A DNA stretch of 64,000 nucleotides from JABWBD01 sp040768665. Its GTDB lineage: Bacteria > Planctomycetota > Planctomycetia > Pirellulales > Thermoguttaceae. The stretch lies in assembly GCA_040768665.1 (NCBI GenBank), contig JAXGMN010000015.1:124001-188000 (forward strand). The letters run 5' to 3'. How positions within the stretch are numbered: the first letter of the stretch is position 1; every line of letters begins with the position of its first letter. Under the pieces are notes generated by a model. It had not been told where the DNA came from. It did not search any database and saw nothing but the letters and a program-made list of their open reading frames with translations. A program made the position numbers and the translations under genes. Positions 43,269-53,883 of this stretch are shown here, in pieces.

Positions 43269-46200
43269 TCAGTGTTCCACCTCCTTTTGAAGAAGACGAA
43301 TCTCCTCGGACGTCAGGCTGAACAGTCGGAACACCCGGTCGTTCAACTCCGTTTCGGACTCGGAGATCTCTTTGGTGAGCCGAGCGACTTCCGCCCTCTT
43401 CTCGTCGATGTACGGCTCCCATTCGTCGGCGACACGCGGATTCTTGAAAGGGCTCTGCTTGAGCTTGAAGCTGGTCTTGAGGGCGGACCCGAGTTCGTGG
43501 AACGACAACTCCCACCAAGCCTGTGCTTTCTGGTTTAGAGTGCCGTGCTCAGAGAACGTCAAGAGTCGGTGTTGCACGGAGGTCTGCAACTTGTGCCGCT
43601 CCGTGGCAAGTGCGCAGCAACGCTCGGCCAAGGTGGCAATGCATTGGCGATCCCCTGGAGCAGCGTCGGGAACTGGCACGTTCTCCATGTACTGCGCCTT
43701 CAATCTGTATTGCCAACGATCGCTTCGTAGACGGAGTGGTTGAGCCGTCTTGCTCAAAAAGAACCAAGTGATCCAGGAGGCGAGTACGCCGAGGAGGTAG
43801 TAGTCATCTGTCGGGACCATGAACGCCGTGTCGCCGAACAAGAGTCCCTCGCGGTCCAACGCAAATCGTGGTCGATTCGTAATATCCGGCCAGACAATCT
43901 TAGGACCTGCAAACCTGTCCCAATAGGAACAAGTCCGAAGTTCCCACCACTGGCGACCCTGATCCGATCTTTTCGTCACTCGGGATCGGTGGGATTGCAG
44001 GTAATCGTAGGCAGCGGGGTAGGTCTCCCTAAACACTTCCTCTGCGTCAGTGCCACGCTGGGACCAGGGCCAATCAAAATCACTGCTGGACTTGATTGCC
44101 AGAAGATATCGCTCCGCAGGCTCGACATACCACTCACGCATATTGGTTCCCTGCACGAATGGCTCCAATAGCTCCGCAGTATTAGGATCCTCTGCAAGAA
44201 GTCGGCTGCGCGTTGCCTCATCGAGTATGTAAATCTCGCTCAATCCAGTCTTGATGCCGTAGAAGATGGAACCTGATGTGTATGCGCGCAGCGTAGGGTG
44301 TCCCGTCGCCAGCTTCTTTCGCAACGCGAGCACATCATCCGACTCAAGCTCCCAGGCGTCGGCTCCCAAGTCATCCGTGCGCATCGTAGGGGCCGTAGCG
44401 ATGACTTCCGACAGGTTTTCGGGCGGACGACCGGTGACGAGCCACTTGAATAGCCGCATCGGGGCGCCCGCTGGCTGCTTTTTGAGGACGGCGATGGTAG
44501 GGCGGATCATTTCGGCGTCCTCGAATGGCTGAAACTCGCCGAAGTCGATCATGGACTCAATGGTCGCATTTTCGGCGAGGTACTTCCGCAACGGTGCGCC
44601 GAAGTTCCCTCGCACCCAACTACCTGATGTAATCAACGCCAACCGCCCGCCGTCGCAAAGCAATTCCAGCCCTCGCTCGTAGAAGTAGGCAAAGATGTCG
44701 GCCGTGCTGTAATAGGCGCGGAAGTTCGCTTCCCAATGGGGCTTGTACGGGGCAAGCCACTCCTGGCGAATATACGGTGGATTGGCGACCACGACGTCGA
44801 AGCCCCCAGCCTTGAAGACCTCCGGAAAGGCCGTCTGCCAGTCGAATGCTTTCGGGTGAACGGCCGGGTCGGTGACAACGCTGTTGCCGACCCGGATCGG
44901 ATGATCCAAGCTCGTCAATGCCTTGCCGCGCTCCGCGGTCTTGATCCAAAGGCTGAGGCGGCAGATTTCGATCGCCTCCTCGTTGAGGTCCACACCGTAA
45001 AGGTTGTTTTCCAGGATCCGTTTGTCGAGATCGAAGAGGGAACGGTGGCCCCGCAATTCTTGGAGCCGGTCGTTGGACAACTGGTAGGTAGCGTGGAGCT
45101 GGTCGAACGCCTCGATCAGGAATGCTCCGCTCCCGCACGCTGGGTCGAGAATCCGCACACTCGCCAACTCATCCTGCCACGCCTCCCAGAACCGGACGAG
45201 AGCCGCGCGCTCGGGCTTTTTCAACTTGTCGAGTATGTAGAGGTTCGGATTGTCCAACGCAGCAGCCGCGTTGCCCTTCGCTGCATGCTGGTGCCGCTGC
45301 CGCAGCCGTTCGAACCGGTCGCGAAGCGCCCCGCCCAGGGCCTGCTCGATGATATAGCGCGTGATGAAAGCCGGAGTGTAGAAGGCTCCTTCCTTCTTGC
45401 GGCGGGTCTTGTGTTTTTCCTTGCTCTGCGGCTCCACCAGCCCATCGAGTTCGTTTCTGAGCCGCTCCAGATCGGTGATCGATTGCTCGAAAATGTGGCC
45501 CAGGATATCCACGTCGATCAGAGTGGCCTGTCCGTTCGTTGGGGCATAGGCGGCGGCCTGGTGCGCGGGCCGGTAGTCGTACTCGCCAAGTTCTCGGAAG
45601 TAGCCGCAGACCTCATCCGAAACCACCAGGGCATCGAGGACCGGATCCTCCGCGAACAGGCCGCCATTGTAGGGATGGATACCCAGGGCTGCATTGCCAC
45701 GATTCACGGCCCCGAACAATCCGCGGAAGTTGTCCCAGATCGGTCGCGGGTGATACGGATCCCGATGCGCATATGCTTGCCGGATGGTTTCCGTGGGCAG
45801 AAGGCCACGGTCCTCACAGAAGGCACAGAACAGAATGCGGTCGAGCAGTTTCTGCGTGCCGGTGAGCACTTGATGGCGGGAGACCTGGGGGTTATCGCAG
45901 GCAAGCTGCTCAAAGGCGTCCTGCCGCATGTCCGCGTATCGCAGGTAAAAGCCCTTCGTCAGATCACGGCCAACCCGGGTAGACTCGGTCAACAGTTCGT
46001 AGAAATGGCAGCGGCCGGCCTCGGGGACGACCCGTTCGGCTCCCAAAAGGAATACGAACCGGTGTAGTGCGCTGTCGCTGTCTGCCAGTTCCTCCGTGTC
46101 GAACCGCTCATAGGTTCGCGAATCGGCGCCCTTATGGTAGAGCCGGGTCTGGCGGATGGAGGTTACGATGATCCAATCGCATGGCAAGTTGATCGCGTAG

Positions 46201-46613
46201 AGATACCCCTGCTCGACCGCCGACTTCCGCCGGCCGGCGTAGGGGCGATCGAGCGGGTCCTTTGGCCCTTTTCCCTCCACGGCCACCACAAACTGGTCGT
46301 GGTCCCTGCCGAATTCGCCCAGGACGGCATCGGCGAACTCGCCATTGACCTCAACGTGTCTCTCGCGCGAGATCGTGTACCCGTTCGCGCCGTCCGCCGG
46401 CCGGGTGTAGCCGAGAAGGGTCACGAAAAAGTCGGTCAGGAAGTCCGGCAGGAGTTCTTGTTCCTTGAGCGCGTCCGCGCGTCCCGACCCCAGCAGATCG
46501 GCCCAATGCGTCAGCCGGGAGCGAAAGGCATCGACGTGCGCCGGCAACTGGAACGTCGCGAGGCGAGTGCGGAGGACATCAGGGCGGAAGAGTGGTTTGG
46601 CTTCAATCGGCAC
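43269..46613 (-). CDS. Type IIG restriction-modification enzyme (Eco57I-like)
   Basis: 1114 aa in one chain. The N-terminal nuclease-like region includes FVVAVEGKGPKD near 108-119 (ExK-like). The adenine methyltransferase follows with DPACGSGAFLIEAF near 489 (motif I) and VVANPPYIRQEW near 609 (motif IV). The target-recognition region follows, and the C-terminus is a coiled coil. Such enzymes methylate and cut near an asymmetric site. It lies 167 bp after jetD on the same strand. It appears complete, and host methylation at its site is expected. Confidence 0.85.
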   Translation of the reverse strand: MPIEAKPLFRPDVLRTRLATFQLPAHVDAFRSRLTHWADLLGSGRADALKEQELLPDFLTDFFVTLLGYTRPADGANGYTISRERHVEVNGEFADAVLGEFGRDHDQFVVAVEGKGPKDPLDRPYAGRRKSAVEQGYLYAINLPCDWIIVTSIRQTRLYHKGADSRTYERFDTEELADSDSALHRFVFLLGAERVVPEAGRCHFYELLTESTRVGRDLTKGFYLRYADMRQDAFEQLACDNPQVSRHQVLTGTQKLLDRILFCAFCEDRGLLPTETIRQAYAHRDPYHPRPIWDNFRGLFGAVNRGNAALGIHPYNGGLFAEDPVLDALVVSDEVCGYFRELGEYDYRPAHQAAAYAPTNGQATLIDVDILGHIFEQSITDLERLRNELDGLVEPQSKEKHKTRRKKEGAFYTPAFITRYIIEQALGGALRDRFERLRQRHQHAAKGNAAAALDNPNLYILDKLKKPERAALVRFWEAWQDELASVRILDPACGSGAFLIEAFDQLHATYQLSNDRLQELRGHRSLFDLDKRILENNLYGVDLNEEAIEICRLSLWIKTAERGKALTSLDHPIRVGNSVVTDPAVHPKAFDWQTAFPEVFKAGGFDVVVANPPYIRQEWLAPYKPHWEANFRAYYSTADIFAYFYERGLELLCDGGRLALITSGSWVRGNFGAPLRKYLAENATIESMIDFGEFQPFEDAEMIRPTIAVLKKQPAGAPMRLFKWLVTGRPPENLSEVIATAPTMRTDDLGADAWELESDDVLALRKKLATGHPTLRAYTSGSIFYGIKTGLSEIYILDEATRSRLLAEDPNTAELLEPFVQGTNMREWYVEPAERYLLAIKSSSDFDWPWSQRGTDAEEVFRETYPAAYDYLQSHRSRVTKRSDQGRQWWELRTCSYWDRFAGPKIVWPDITNRPRFALDREGLLFGDTAFMVPTDDYYLLGVLASWITWFFLSKTAQPLRLRSDRWQYRLKAQYMENVPVPDAAPGDRQCIATLAERCCALATERHKLQTSVQHRLLTFSEHGTLNQKAQAWWELSFHELGSALKTSFKLKQSPFKNPRVADEWEPYIDEKRAEVARLTKEISESETELNDRVFRLFSLTSEEIRLLQKEVEH

Positions 46614-46780
46614 GGCTTACCCCATAGACGGACGGTTGCGGACAAGCCGCCATTGTAAGGTACGCGCGTACTCATGTCGAAACCAAAATACCCCTCGCTG
46701 TAGGGGTCGTAAACACGGAACGAGCCGTTTAGCGTGCAGCAGGCAGCCGGTCAGGTTGAGTGTCGGGAGTTCCGCCTGAG

Positions 46781-47665
46781 CTACTCGAACGTCACATCGC
46801 CACGGTACAGAAGCACTTCTTGCTCGAGCCCGCGACGGTATTTGTCGAAAAGGTCGATCATGCGGCCAACGTGTGGATCGAATGCACGTCGGCGTAGCCG
46901 GTCGAGATATTTCGCTTGATCGATCACGAGCTTTCGCTTGCCAAACTTCGGCAACAGTTCGTCCACGGTTGCCGGCGTATAGGTCTCAACGCGCGCCGGG
47001 CAGGCATCCACCAGCCGCACGTACTCGCACACGCCTACCGGATCGTAATCGCCCCAGTGCGTTATGCGGCATTGTGCCATCGCAGGCGACGCTAACCACT
47101 GGAGCAAACGCGACGACATGTTGCCGCTGCCAAGAATTGCCAAGTCGACGTCAGGGAGCACGATTTCGTAGCACCAGAACGCATCGGCATTTTCCACTAC
47201 AGCGATATTGCCGACAAATGTCCACGTCCTATCGGGCGACAGGTGGATTCCAATCCCGCCGGCCTTGATAGTCAATTCACTCACGGGAATTGAGGTCCCG
47301 TCGTCGAGAGATCGAATCTCGATGTCCGGATTGGCCGAACGGATGAAAATGCCTTCGCCGACTCCCTGGCGAATCGCCTTAGCGTCGGCCAAGGTCACGA
47401 CTGCCGTCGCTCGATCGGGAATTGCGCGAACGTCGACATCGAGGCCTTTTGGAAAGCGTGCGGTAATGAAGCGGTTGAAGGCATCCTTGGAAGTGACGCA
47501 CAACACAACGCCGCGACCACCTTTCGCCCGCCTGAATTCAACGGCTCCACAGACCACCAGTGATTGCACCAAGTCGGCGCAACCCTTGGGAATCAACGAT
47601 CGCCGCAATCCATCCGGCGCGGCGTCCCGCAGGCATCGTAGGAATCGCCGTTGCGTTTCATTCAT
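46781..47665 (-). CDS. jetD: JetD-like TOPRIM nuclease subunit (Wadjet)
   Basis: 294 aa. The N-terminus looks like a winged helix; the C-terminal half is a TOPRIM-type domain with VVENADAFW (acidic Glu), ILGSGNMSSRLLQWLA and HWGDYDPVGVCEYVRL (DxD). In Wadjet this subunit cuts circular plasmid DNA held by the condensin complex. It is shorter than typical JetD (nearer 400 residues). Its start overlaps the jetC stop by eight bases, so translation is coupled. Confidence 0.75.
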   Translation of the reverse strand: MNETQRRFLRCLRDAAPDGLRRSLIPKGCADLVQSLVVCGAVEFRRAKGGRGVVLCVTSKDAFNRFITARFPKGLDVDVRAIPDRATAVVTLADAKAIRQGVGEGIFIRSANPDIEIRSLDDGTSIPVSELTIKAGGIGIHLSPDRTWTFVGNIAVVENADAFWCYEIVLPDVDLAILGSGNMSSRLLQWLASPAMAQCRITHWGDYDPVGVCEYVRLVDACPARVETYTPATVDELLPKFGKRKLVIDQAKYLDRLRRRAFDPHVGRMIDLFDKYRRGLEQEVLLYRGDVTFE

Positions 47666-50468
47666 GGGTGGCTTCCGCGATCCGGACTCGCCGTGCCTGG
47701 TAGGTCCTATATCGGTCGATGTAGAATCGGCCGTCCAGATCCTGCCCCAGGCTGTACACCGTCACTTCGGGGTGAGCCAGCGGTCCGAGGTGGAGCCGTG
47801 GGTCCGCGGTGATTGGCACGATTCCCTTCGACACCGCCATCGCGGCGGTTGCCTCCAGGTTTTGATCGTCAAGTTCGCCCAGGCCGTCGATGTAGAAGTG
47901 CAGCCGGTACTTCTCGTTGCCGGCGATCGCGCGGACCAACTGAATGAAGATCATGGCTTTGGCGGTCATCCCGGTGCCCGTACTGCCGATCTCGTCGAGC
48001 GACGCCGCCTGGTGCCACGTTCCGTCCGTTTCCTGGATTTGAATTCGCAGTTCGAACAACGATTCCAATTCGATCGTTTCGTTTCGCTCGATCATCCGCC
48101 GCAGTCGCTTCTTGGCTATGTCGATGGCATCGCGATCCTGAAAGAGGCTGCCCTGGCGGGAAAGGGCTTCCACGGCCGGAAATGTATCATGCTCCTCTTC
48201 AACCCTGATATCAACGGCGCGAAGGTTGCTGACTTGGTACTCTCTGAGGCCCCGATTGATTCGTTCCACGGCCGTCTTGATCCTGCTCACGGCGGTGACG
48301 ATTGCGTTCAGACGGGCGCCGAGGGTCGTAAACAGGGCGTCCCAGTTCTTTGCCGTTGCTTCCTCCAATTGGGGCAGGGAGTCGCAGGTCTCGATCAGTA
48401 ATTCCCACTCTTCATCTTCGTCATTGAAATACCGTTGTTGTGTCTCAACTTGCCGCGACTTCGCTGCGATTGCCTCCTGGAGTTGCTTCACCTGGGAGCG
48501 GCTGGCCTCGACGCGGCGAAGATCGGTGGTCAACTTGGACAGCTTGCTTGTCACGGATTCAACAAATCGTTGCAGCGATTGTGGGCGTGCCGCGTCATCC
48601 ACTTCCTTGTCGCTGTCCGAGGCCAACAAGCCATCAAACCCAACCCGTCGCACCTGTTCCTGATAGTCCCGAACCGCGGCAGCCAATTTGTCCCGTTGTT
48701 CCCTCAGCACCTGGAGTTCCTTTTGGACCCGTCTTGCCTCCTCAGCCTGGGTTCTCAGTTGCTCTTCCAATTCGGATATGTCCTGATTGACGTTCGCAAC
48801 CTCCTCCCTTGCGTCATTCAATCGGTTTTCCAGGTCCGCGCGACCGGACCATGCTCTGGTGTACGCGTCGTACGCCGCCAATTCCGAGGACTGCTCCTTG
48901 ACCTCTTCCACAAGCCTTACCAGTCTAGCACGAGCCGTGACCTGGTCTTCTGCCGTCCTCAGGCGAACTGTCTGCTGCCTCAGGTCTTCCTGGTTAATCG
49001 CGATTTGATTCTTCAAATGCGCTGCGTCGCGTACGATTGTTCCATCTGGACCAGCAACGCCGTCCAAGTCCGCTTCCATTGCTTCGTCCGCGTATTTGCC
49101 GTCTCTTATGCGGTCCGCGATCGCGTGAATGCGCTCGATGACCGCGTCCGCATCTCTAATGATCACATTTTCACCGACGATCAGCTTGAGCAATTCGGGG
49201 TTAGCAACCCGGAATGCAGAATCCAGTTCTGAATCCGACACGCCTCTGCGGCGCAATTCAGCAACGACCGTCCGTTCCCACAATTCGAGCGCCTTGCGAT
49301 CGGTCGCGATCTGCCGTTCCAGTTGAACGACGCGGCGACGCATTGAGTCCACGTCAAGATTCTTAGCCTGTTCCAGATGTCGCTTGAGTTCCACGATCTT
49401 GTCGGACTTCTCCTCCACGTTCTGACGCATCGCCTTGATGAAATCGCTGGAGTAGACCGACCACTTCTCCTGGGCCTCATGGAGTGTGCTCCATTCGCGA
49501 TCAACCGTTTCCTGTGCCACCTCGAGTCGCCCGCGGGTCGTCAAGAGGGAGTCCTTTCTCGTTGGGGTGTCCTTCTGCTCGCGTTCAAGGCGGTCCATAT
49601 CAGCCTTGAGACGGCCGTCTTCGGCTTCGATAAAACGCTGGCATCGCCGCGCATCGTTCCATGCGGACGGCGCGGCCGCATTGAGCTTGTCGGTGAGTGC
49701 CTGGATGTCGAGCCGCAGTTGCCGCCCATTGTCGATCTCTTCGGTGACGGAGCGGATGAAGGTGAGTTCGTTTTCGGATCGCTCCGCCCGTTCGAATTCA
49801 TCCTTGTATTCGGCAGCGACATCGATCTTCCGCTCACCCACCTCACGCGCGTGCGACTCGATGACCAATTGCCTCAACGTGCGAGCATCGGCATTGGTCA
49901 GCGAAAGTAGTCGGACGAAGATGTCGCGGAACGCCGTGTACTCGTCGCGCCGACGGATGGGCAGGATGTTGAATCGCGGAATGCTCTTTCGATCATCGTT
50001 CGGGAGAGTGCCAGCCAATACCTGCCAGAGATCGGCGTTGTTGACGCGAGCCAGATGGCGGTCGGCCAAGCGTGTTCTCACGTCCTCGAAAACGCGGATT
50101 TCACCGTCGTCGAGGTAATCCGTCTCGCTGAACTCGCCGTCATAGACATACCGCTCAAAGGCGCCGCCGCGAAGGTTGCTCAAACCACGTACCAACATGC
50201 ACTGAATACCGGACGTCGTGAGGCACTCGAAGATCAAGTACGACCGGTCCTCGCCGAAGTAGTGTTTTCTCGTATCGTCGTGAGTCCGCCGACCGAACTT
50301 CATTCTACTGAAGTCATCCACGTACAGGAACTGGAGCGCGTTGACCAGAGTTGACTTGCCGCGGTTGTTCGGAGCGGCGAGGTGGACCGGCTTGCTCAGG
50401 TCAATATTCGCATAGAGGTAGTTGCCGGTATTGATTGCGACCAGCTTGCGAACGCCGTATTCCATCAT
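47658..50468 (-). CDS. jetC: JetC-like SMC/MukB-type ATPase (Wadjet)
   Basis: 936 aa. Walker A-like APNNRGKSTLV lies near 32-42. A long coiled coil with hinge runs through about 230-760. The signature loop IGSTGTGMTAKAM is near 827 and Walker B FYIDGLGELDDQ near 858. The compact head and arrangement match the condensin-like subunit of Wadjet (also called MksB/EptC). Overlap of four bases with jetB (ATGA) supports an operon. It is somewhat shorter than the better-known JetC proteins, suggesting a divergent subtype. A generic SMC is less likely given its neighbours. Confidence 0.8.
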   Translation of the reverse strand: MMEYGVRKLVAINTGNYLYANIDLSKPVHLAAPNNRGKSTLVNALQFLYVDDFSRMKFGRRTHDDTRKHYFGEDRSYLIFECLTTSGIQCMLVRGLSNLRGGAFERYVYDGEFSETDYLDDGEIRVFEDVRTRLADRHLARVNNADLWQVLAGTLPNDDRKSIPRFNILPIRRRDEYTAFRDIFVRLLSLTNADARTLRQLVIESHAREVGERKIDVAAEYKDEFERAERSENELTFIRSVTEEIDNGRQLRLDIQALTDKLNAAAPSAWNDARRCQRFIEAEDGRLKADMDRLEREQKDTPTRKDSLLTTRGRLEVAQETVDREWSTLHEAQEKWSVYSSDFIKAMRQNVEEKSDKIVELKRHLEQAKNLDVDSMRRRVVQLERQIATDRKALELWERTVVAELRRRGVSDSELDSAFRVANPELLKLIVGENVIIRDADAVIERIHAIADRIRDGKYADEAMEADLDGVAGPDGTIVRDAAHLKNQIAINQEDLRQQTVRLRTAEDQVTARARLVRLVEEVKEQSSELAAYDAYTRAWSGRADLENRLNDAREEVANVNQDISELEEQLRTQAEEARRVQKELQVLREQRDKLAAAVRDYQEQVRRVGFDGLLASDSDKEVDDAARPQSLQRFVESVTSKLSKLTTDLRRVEASRSQVKQLQEAIAAKSRQVETQQRYFNDEDEEWELLIETCDSLPQLEEATAKNWDALFTTLGARLNAIVTAVSRIKTAVERINRGLREYQVSNLRAVDIRVEEEHDTFPAVEALSRQGSLFQDRDAIDIAKKRLRRMIERNETIELESLFELRIQIQETDGTWHQAASLDEIGSTGTGMTAKAMIFIQLVRAIAGNEKYRLHFYIDGLGELDDQNLEATAAMAVSKGIVPITADPRLHLGPLAHPEVTVYSLGQDLDGRFYIDRYRTYQARRVRIAEATHE

Positions 50469-51121
50469 GATGCGTGCTCCCGCCCTTCGTCTTCGTCGGC
50501 CGAAACGAAGACGGCCTGTTCATCGGTAGTAGCACCGCGGCCGTTCTTGTTCGTCGGCAAACGTTCCCATTCTTCGTCGGCGAACCGCATGCAAAGATCC
50601 ACAAAGCGATAAACCGGCGAACGGAATTGAAAACGATCTGAGGCGGTCATTTCGAGCATGCCGTACCGAACCATTGGCCGAAGGACCTTGTCGTGCAACG
50701 TGTCCGACGTCACTCCGACGGTGAACAGCATGCTACGACGCTGTGAGGTCTGAAAGTGCGGCAACTCGTTGACGCTGAAAACTCGGGTAAGCAATTTCCG
50801 TTCCCAGGCCCGGTCGGCCTCCTGGAACTTCTTGTCTTCGAGGTCTTGAAACAGGATCAGCATGAAGAGCGTTATCGCCTGCAGTCGCTGTGTCGAAAGA
50901 TAATTGCCGCCCTTGAAATAGTAGAAGCCTTGCCCGTGGTGCACTAATTCATATCCCAGCCCCTGAAAGAGCGCGCGGTACCGCTCTTCATTGCGGTCGA
51001 GATCGCGGTAATCGGCCACGTCATCTCGGCAGATGTGTCTTCCGGTTCTAAGCGAGCGGAATACTTCTGCGAGCCTTTCGGGCAGGTCGGTCATCATCAG
51101 GGGCGCTGTTTCGCTTTGCAT
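50465..51121 (-). CDS. jetB: JetB-like MukE-type subunit (Wadjet)
   Basis: 218 aa with two winged-helix-like segments (LQGLGYELVHHGQGFYYFKGG-type, then SDTLHDKVLRPMVRYGMLEM) and an acidic tail. Size, position directly before jetC and four-base overlap match MukE/JetB, which links the kleisin to the ATPase. ATG 51121 is used; ATGs at 51097 and 51094 are alternatives. Upstream, where jetA would normally abut, the decayed transposon lies instead. Confidence 0.7.
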   Translation of the reverse strand: MQSETAPLMMTDLPERLAEVFRSLRTGRHICRDDVADYRDLDRNEERYRALFQGLGYELVHHGQGFYYFKGGNYLSTQRLQAITLFMLILFQDLEDKKFQEADRAWERKLLTRVFSVNELPHFQTSQRRSMLFTVGVTSDTLHDKVLRPMVRYGMLEMTASDRFQFRSPVYRFVDLCMRFADEEWERLPTNKNGRGATTDEQAVFVSADEDEGREHAS

Positions 51122-51390
51122 CGGGCTGTCCTCCCCAGGTCCAGCGTGTTGCAGCCCACTGTAAGGTCGCGCCGCTGGTAGTCGCCGGATTCCGGTATGC
51201 CGGTTGCCGCGCGCCGGATTTCTCCAGCCGGGATTGTCTCGTAATGACTGTCCGCTTCGAGTGAGGGTAGATGCCGGAATAGCAGGCGGGCTGAGGCGGT
51301 GAATCGGGCGGCAGAATTATCGGGCGGCGTGGATCGCCGCCCGTGCTGGATTGTCCGTGCGTTCGCTTAAGCGCGCTACGGCTACGCCTC

Positions 51391-51674
51391 TCATCGGGTG
51401 GAGCGCGGCTTCAGGTAATGCACGGCCTCCACGAAGTCGCATTCCTGAATTTCCATCGTCATATCGATGGGATTGAAGTTTGTCTGGCAGTGAAGCAGCG
51501 GCTGTGTTCGTTCGGGGATTCACCGCTGAGTGGTACTCCCGGCAGCGAGGACACAGGAAGGCCAGTTGGCTCGCCACGCTGCTTGTGCGGCCAGTCGAGC
51601 TGCTCGAACAGCAAGCGCGAAAGGGATCTGGCTGCGTAGGCGATAAAGTAGTCGTCGGGGAAGTAACGTGGCAT
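51391..51674 (-). pseudogene. CHC2 zinc-finger gene of a decayed transposon
   Basis: From ATG 51674 the reading goes MPRYFPDDYFIAYAARSLSRLLFEQLDWPHK; another frame continues FLCPRCREYHSAVNPRTN, and a third CQTNFNPIDMTMEIQECDFVEAVHYLKP. Joined, the Cys-His-Cys pattern is that of a short CHC2 (primase-type) zinc-finger protein accompanying Mu-type transposase/ExeA transposons. Two or more frameshifts disable it. Confidence 0.65.
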
Positions 51675-51704
51675 GGTTCTCTCCTTCAGGGCAACTGAAT
51701 TCGC

Positions 51705-52468
51705 CTACCGCCTGCTGAACAGGTCGTCGTCGATCCGCATCAGTTTTCGGGCCAGGGCTTGCAGCAGGCAGGCCGTAGCCAGATTGTTGATCTGACGGGG
51801 CACCCTGCCGGTGAAATCGTGGATCGCAGTCTTCACCGATTCGTCGAACAGCCGCGGGTCGCCCCCGGCTTTATTGAGTTGAAATCGAGATAGCGGAACG
51901 TCTGCTCCCGCGAGAGCGGCCGAAGCTGATAACGCACCGAGACCAGTTGGCCAGATCGGCGTGCTGCGAACGCCGCAGAAGCGTTCGGGAAGCGGCTCCC
52001 GGCCGACCAGAGGATCTTTCTCAACGGCGGGCCTACGTCCAAGGCGGAACTGATCAACAGCCGCAAGTCGGTCAACGCCTGACTGTCCAGCAGGTGAGCC
52101 TCGTCGAAGACCAACAGCAAGGCCTTCCGCCCTTGCGGCACGCTCGAGGATCTCGCTCGTAGAGCCGCTCTTTGCCACGCGCGGAGCTCGCCCAGTTGGG
52201 TCACCACCATCTTCAGCATGCCCGAGGAAGGCAGGTGTGTCAGATGGTAGTAGACGGCTTGGCACTGTTGCGGCGGCAGCGTGGAGGAAGCGTTTCAACA
52301 GGGCGATTTGCCCAGCCCGCTGGCACCGGTCACCAGCCCAACTGGCCGCATTCCAACAGGTATTCCAGTTGCGCCAGGCCTCCTCCATCCGCTGGTCTTG
52401 CCATGCCGCACCCACGGCGGCATGCTCGGAGAAGGTTGGCTCTTCAGATGAAAGTGCTCCAGGTACAT
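51705..52468 (-). pseudogene. ExeA-type AAA ATPase of a decayed transposon
   Basis: The start near 52468 reads YLEHFHLKSQPFSEHA in pieces, a standard ExeA-like N-terminus. A GxGKS-like loop is present, then LLLVFDEAHLLDSQALTDLRLL (Walker B) and a C-terminal GRVPRQINNLATACLLQAL. The parts are in different frames, so several frameshifts are present. It follows the transposase by a TGATG overlap, as in intact relatives. Confidence 0.75.
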
Positions 52469-53883
52469 CAGGCGTTCCTTTCGTCAAGAAGTCAGCGCAG
52501 AGGATCTCGGGAATCGTGGGGAACGACGGACGCGCGAAGCGCTTTGCGTAGAAGACTCTCGGTGAGCCGATCGTGCCGGGCGGCGCGCCCTTGGCATCTC
52601 CATCTCCTGGGCAGTCAAGGCGGAAAGACCTCTTGCGTCCCAGGGAGCAGCCAAGGCGGCGGCGAAGCTTGTCGCCGACCACACGTTCTCTGGCGTGCCG
52701 AATGGAAGTCGATACCCTGCTGGCGTTCGGGCTTGCATCGCGGCATGGTCGGCCAGCAAGGCGTCGAGGTAGTGAGGAGTGATGGGGCCGGTAGGCGCGC
52801 CGGTTTCACCCGGATGGCTCCTCACGCTCATAAAGCGCCGGCCGATGCCGAGGTAGACGCCTTCGGGCGAGTAGAACAGCACTTCCTCCATCGGTGAGAA
52901 CGGGTCGTACTCGACGATCACCCAGTCGCCTCGAAAGACTGGATCGACGGCGAAGAAGCGATTGTCCAGCCGACGTCCGAAATCCGGGTCCACCTTGCGG
53001 CCTTCCCGGTGGTGGAAGAACTCCAGCAGGTCTTCAAGTCGACACCGCGGGTGAAGCGGGCTCTTTCATGTGCCGCCTTGGGCAGTCCCGCCCGTCTCGT
53101 TGTGCATCGACGGGTGGTAGTCGGTCGCAAGCCAGGCGGCCAGTACGCGGTTCAACTCGTCCAGCGTGAGCATCGTACTGCTGCGGACTCTGCTTCAGTT
53201 GCCCCTGGATGGTCTGGAAGAAGCGTTCGATCAGGCCGCCAGCCGCCGGATCGCGCGGGGCCGCGGCAGCTTGATGTTCAACTGCGCAGGCCAACCGGCA
53301 GGGCCTGGGCGTGGTAGATCTCGCATTGTCCACGTACACCTGGTGGCTGGCCGCTTTCCTCGACGCCCGCAAGAGCGAATCGATGAGGATGCTGTTTTCG
53401 CGGATGTAGCAACGGGCCTCGACGATGTAGCGGCTGCGGCAGTCGATCCAGGCGGACAGATGGCCTCGACGGCCCGGCCCTGGTGCATCACCAGCGGCTG
53501 CATGAAATCGCCGACCCACAGGAAACGGCCGGTCGCGGGTCCAGCGGCAGCGGACCTTCTCCGAAGAAACGCCCAGCTTTTCGCGCCGCGGCGCCGGCCA
53601 GACGCAGATGGTAGAGCGCGGAGCGGGGACCTCCGAGGCGAACTCCTCTTTGAGGATCCGATTGAGAACCTTCGCCGAGCGGCGGGCCTGCTCCTCTTGA
53701 GTTGGACGGCATGCGGGCGAGGATCTTGTCCCGTTTTTTGCGAGGCTTTCCCCGGTCTTTGCGAGGCCGGCGATACAGCCCCGGCATCGCCCTCGCGCGC
53801 AACCGCTTCCATTGACGGCGCAGGGTGCGGACCGAGACGCGTCCCCGCTTACCGTTGGGCAGCAGGCGTTCCTGCCGGCTCAC
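52467..53883 (-). pseudogene. Mu-type DDE transposase of a decayed transposon
   Basis: Fragments in alternating frames show a basic N-terminus (TLRRQWKRLRARAMPGLYRR), a catalytic core (LSAWIDCRSRYIVEARCYIREN, DSLLRA, HQVYVDNAR), GGLIERFFQTIQGQLK and a C-terminal beta-barrel (FFAVDPVFRGDWVIVEYDPF, EVLFYSPEGVYLGIG). That is the plan of TniA/MuA-like transposases. Many frameshifts make it inactive. Terminal repeats were not found. Confidence 0.75.

Noticed and set aside
47658..50468. JetC as RecN, SbcC or a stand-alone Rad50-like ATPase
   Set aside because: The overlap with a MukE-like gene and a TOPRIM gene, and a kleisin-like gene upstream, fit a condensin-like Jet set better.
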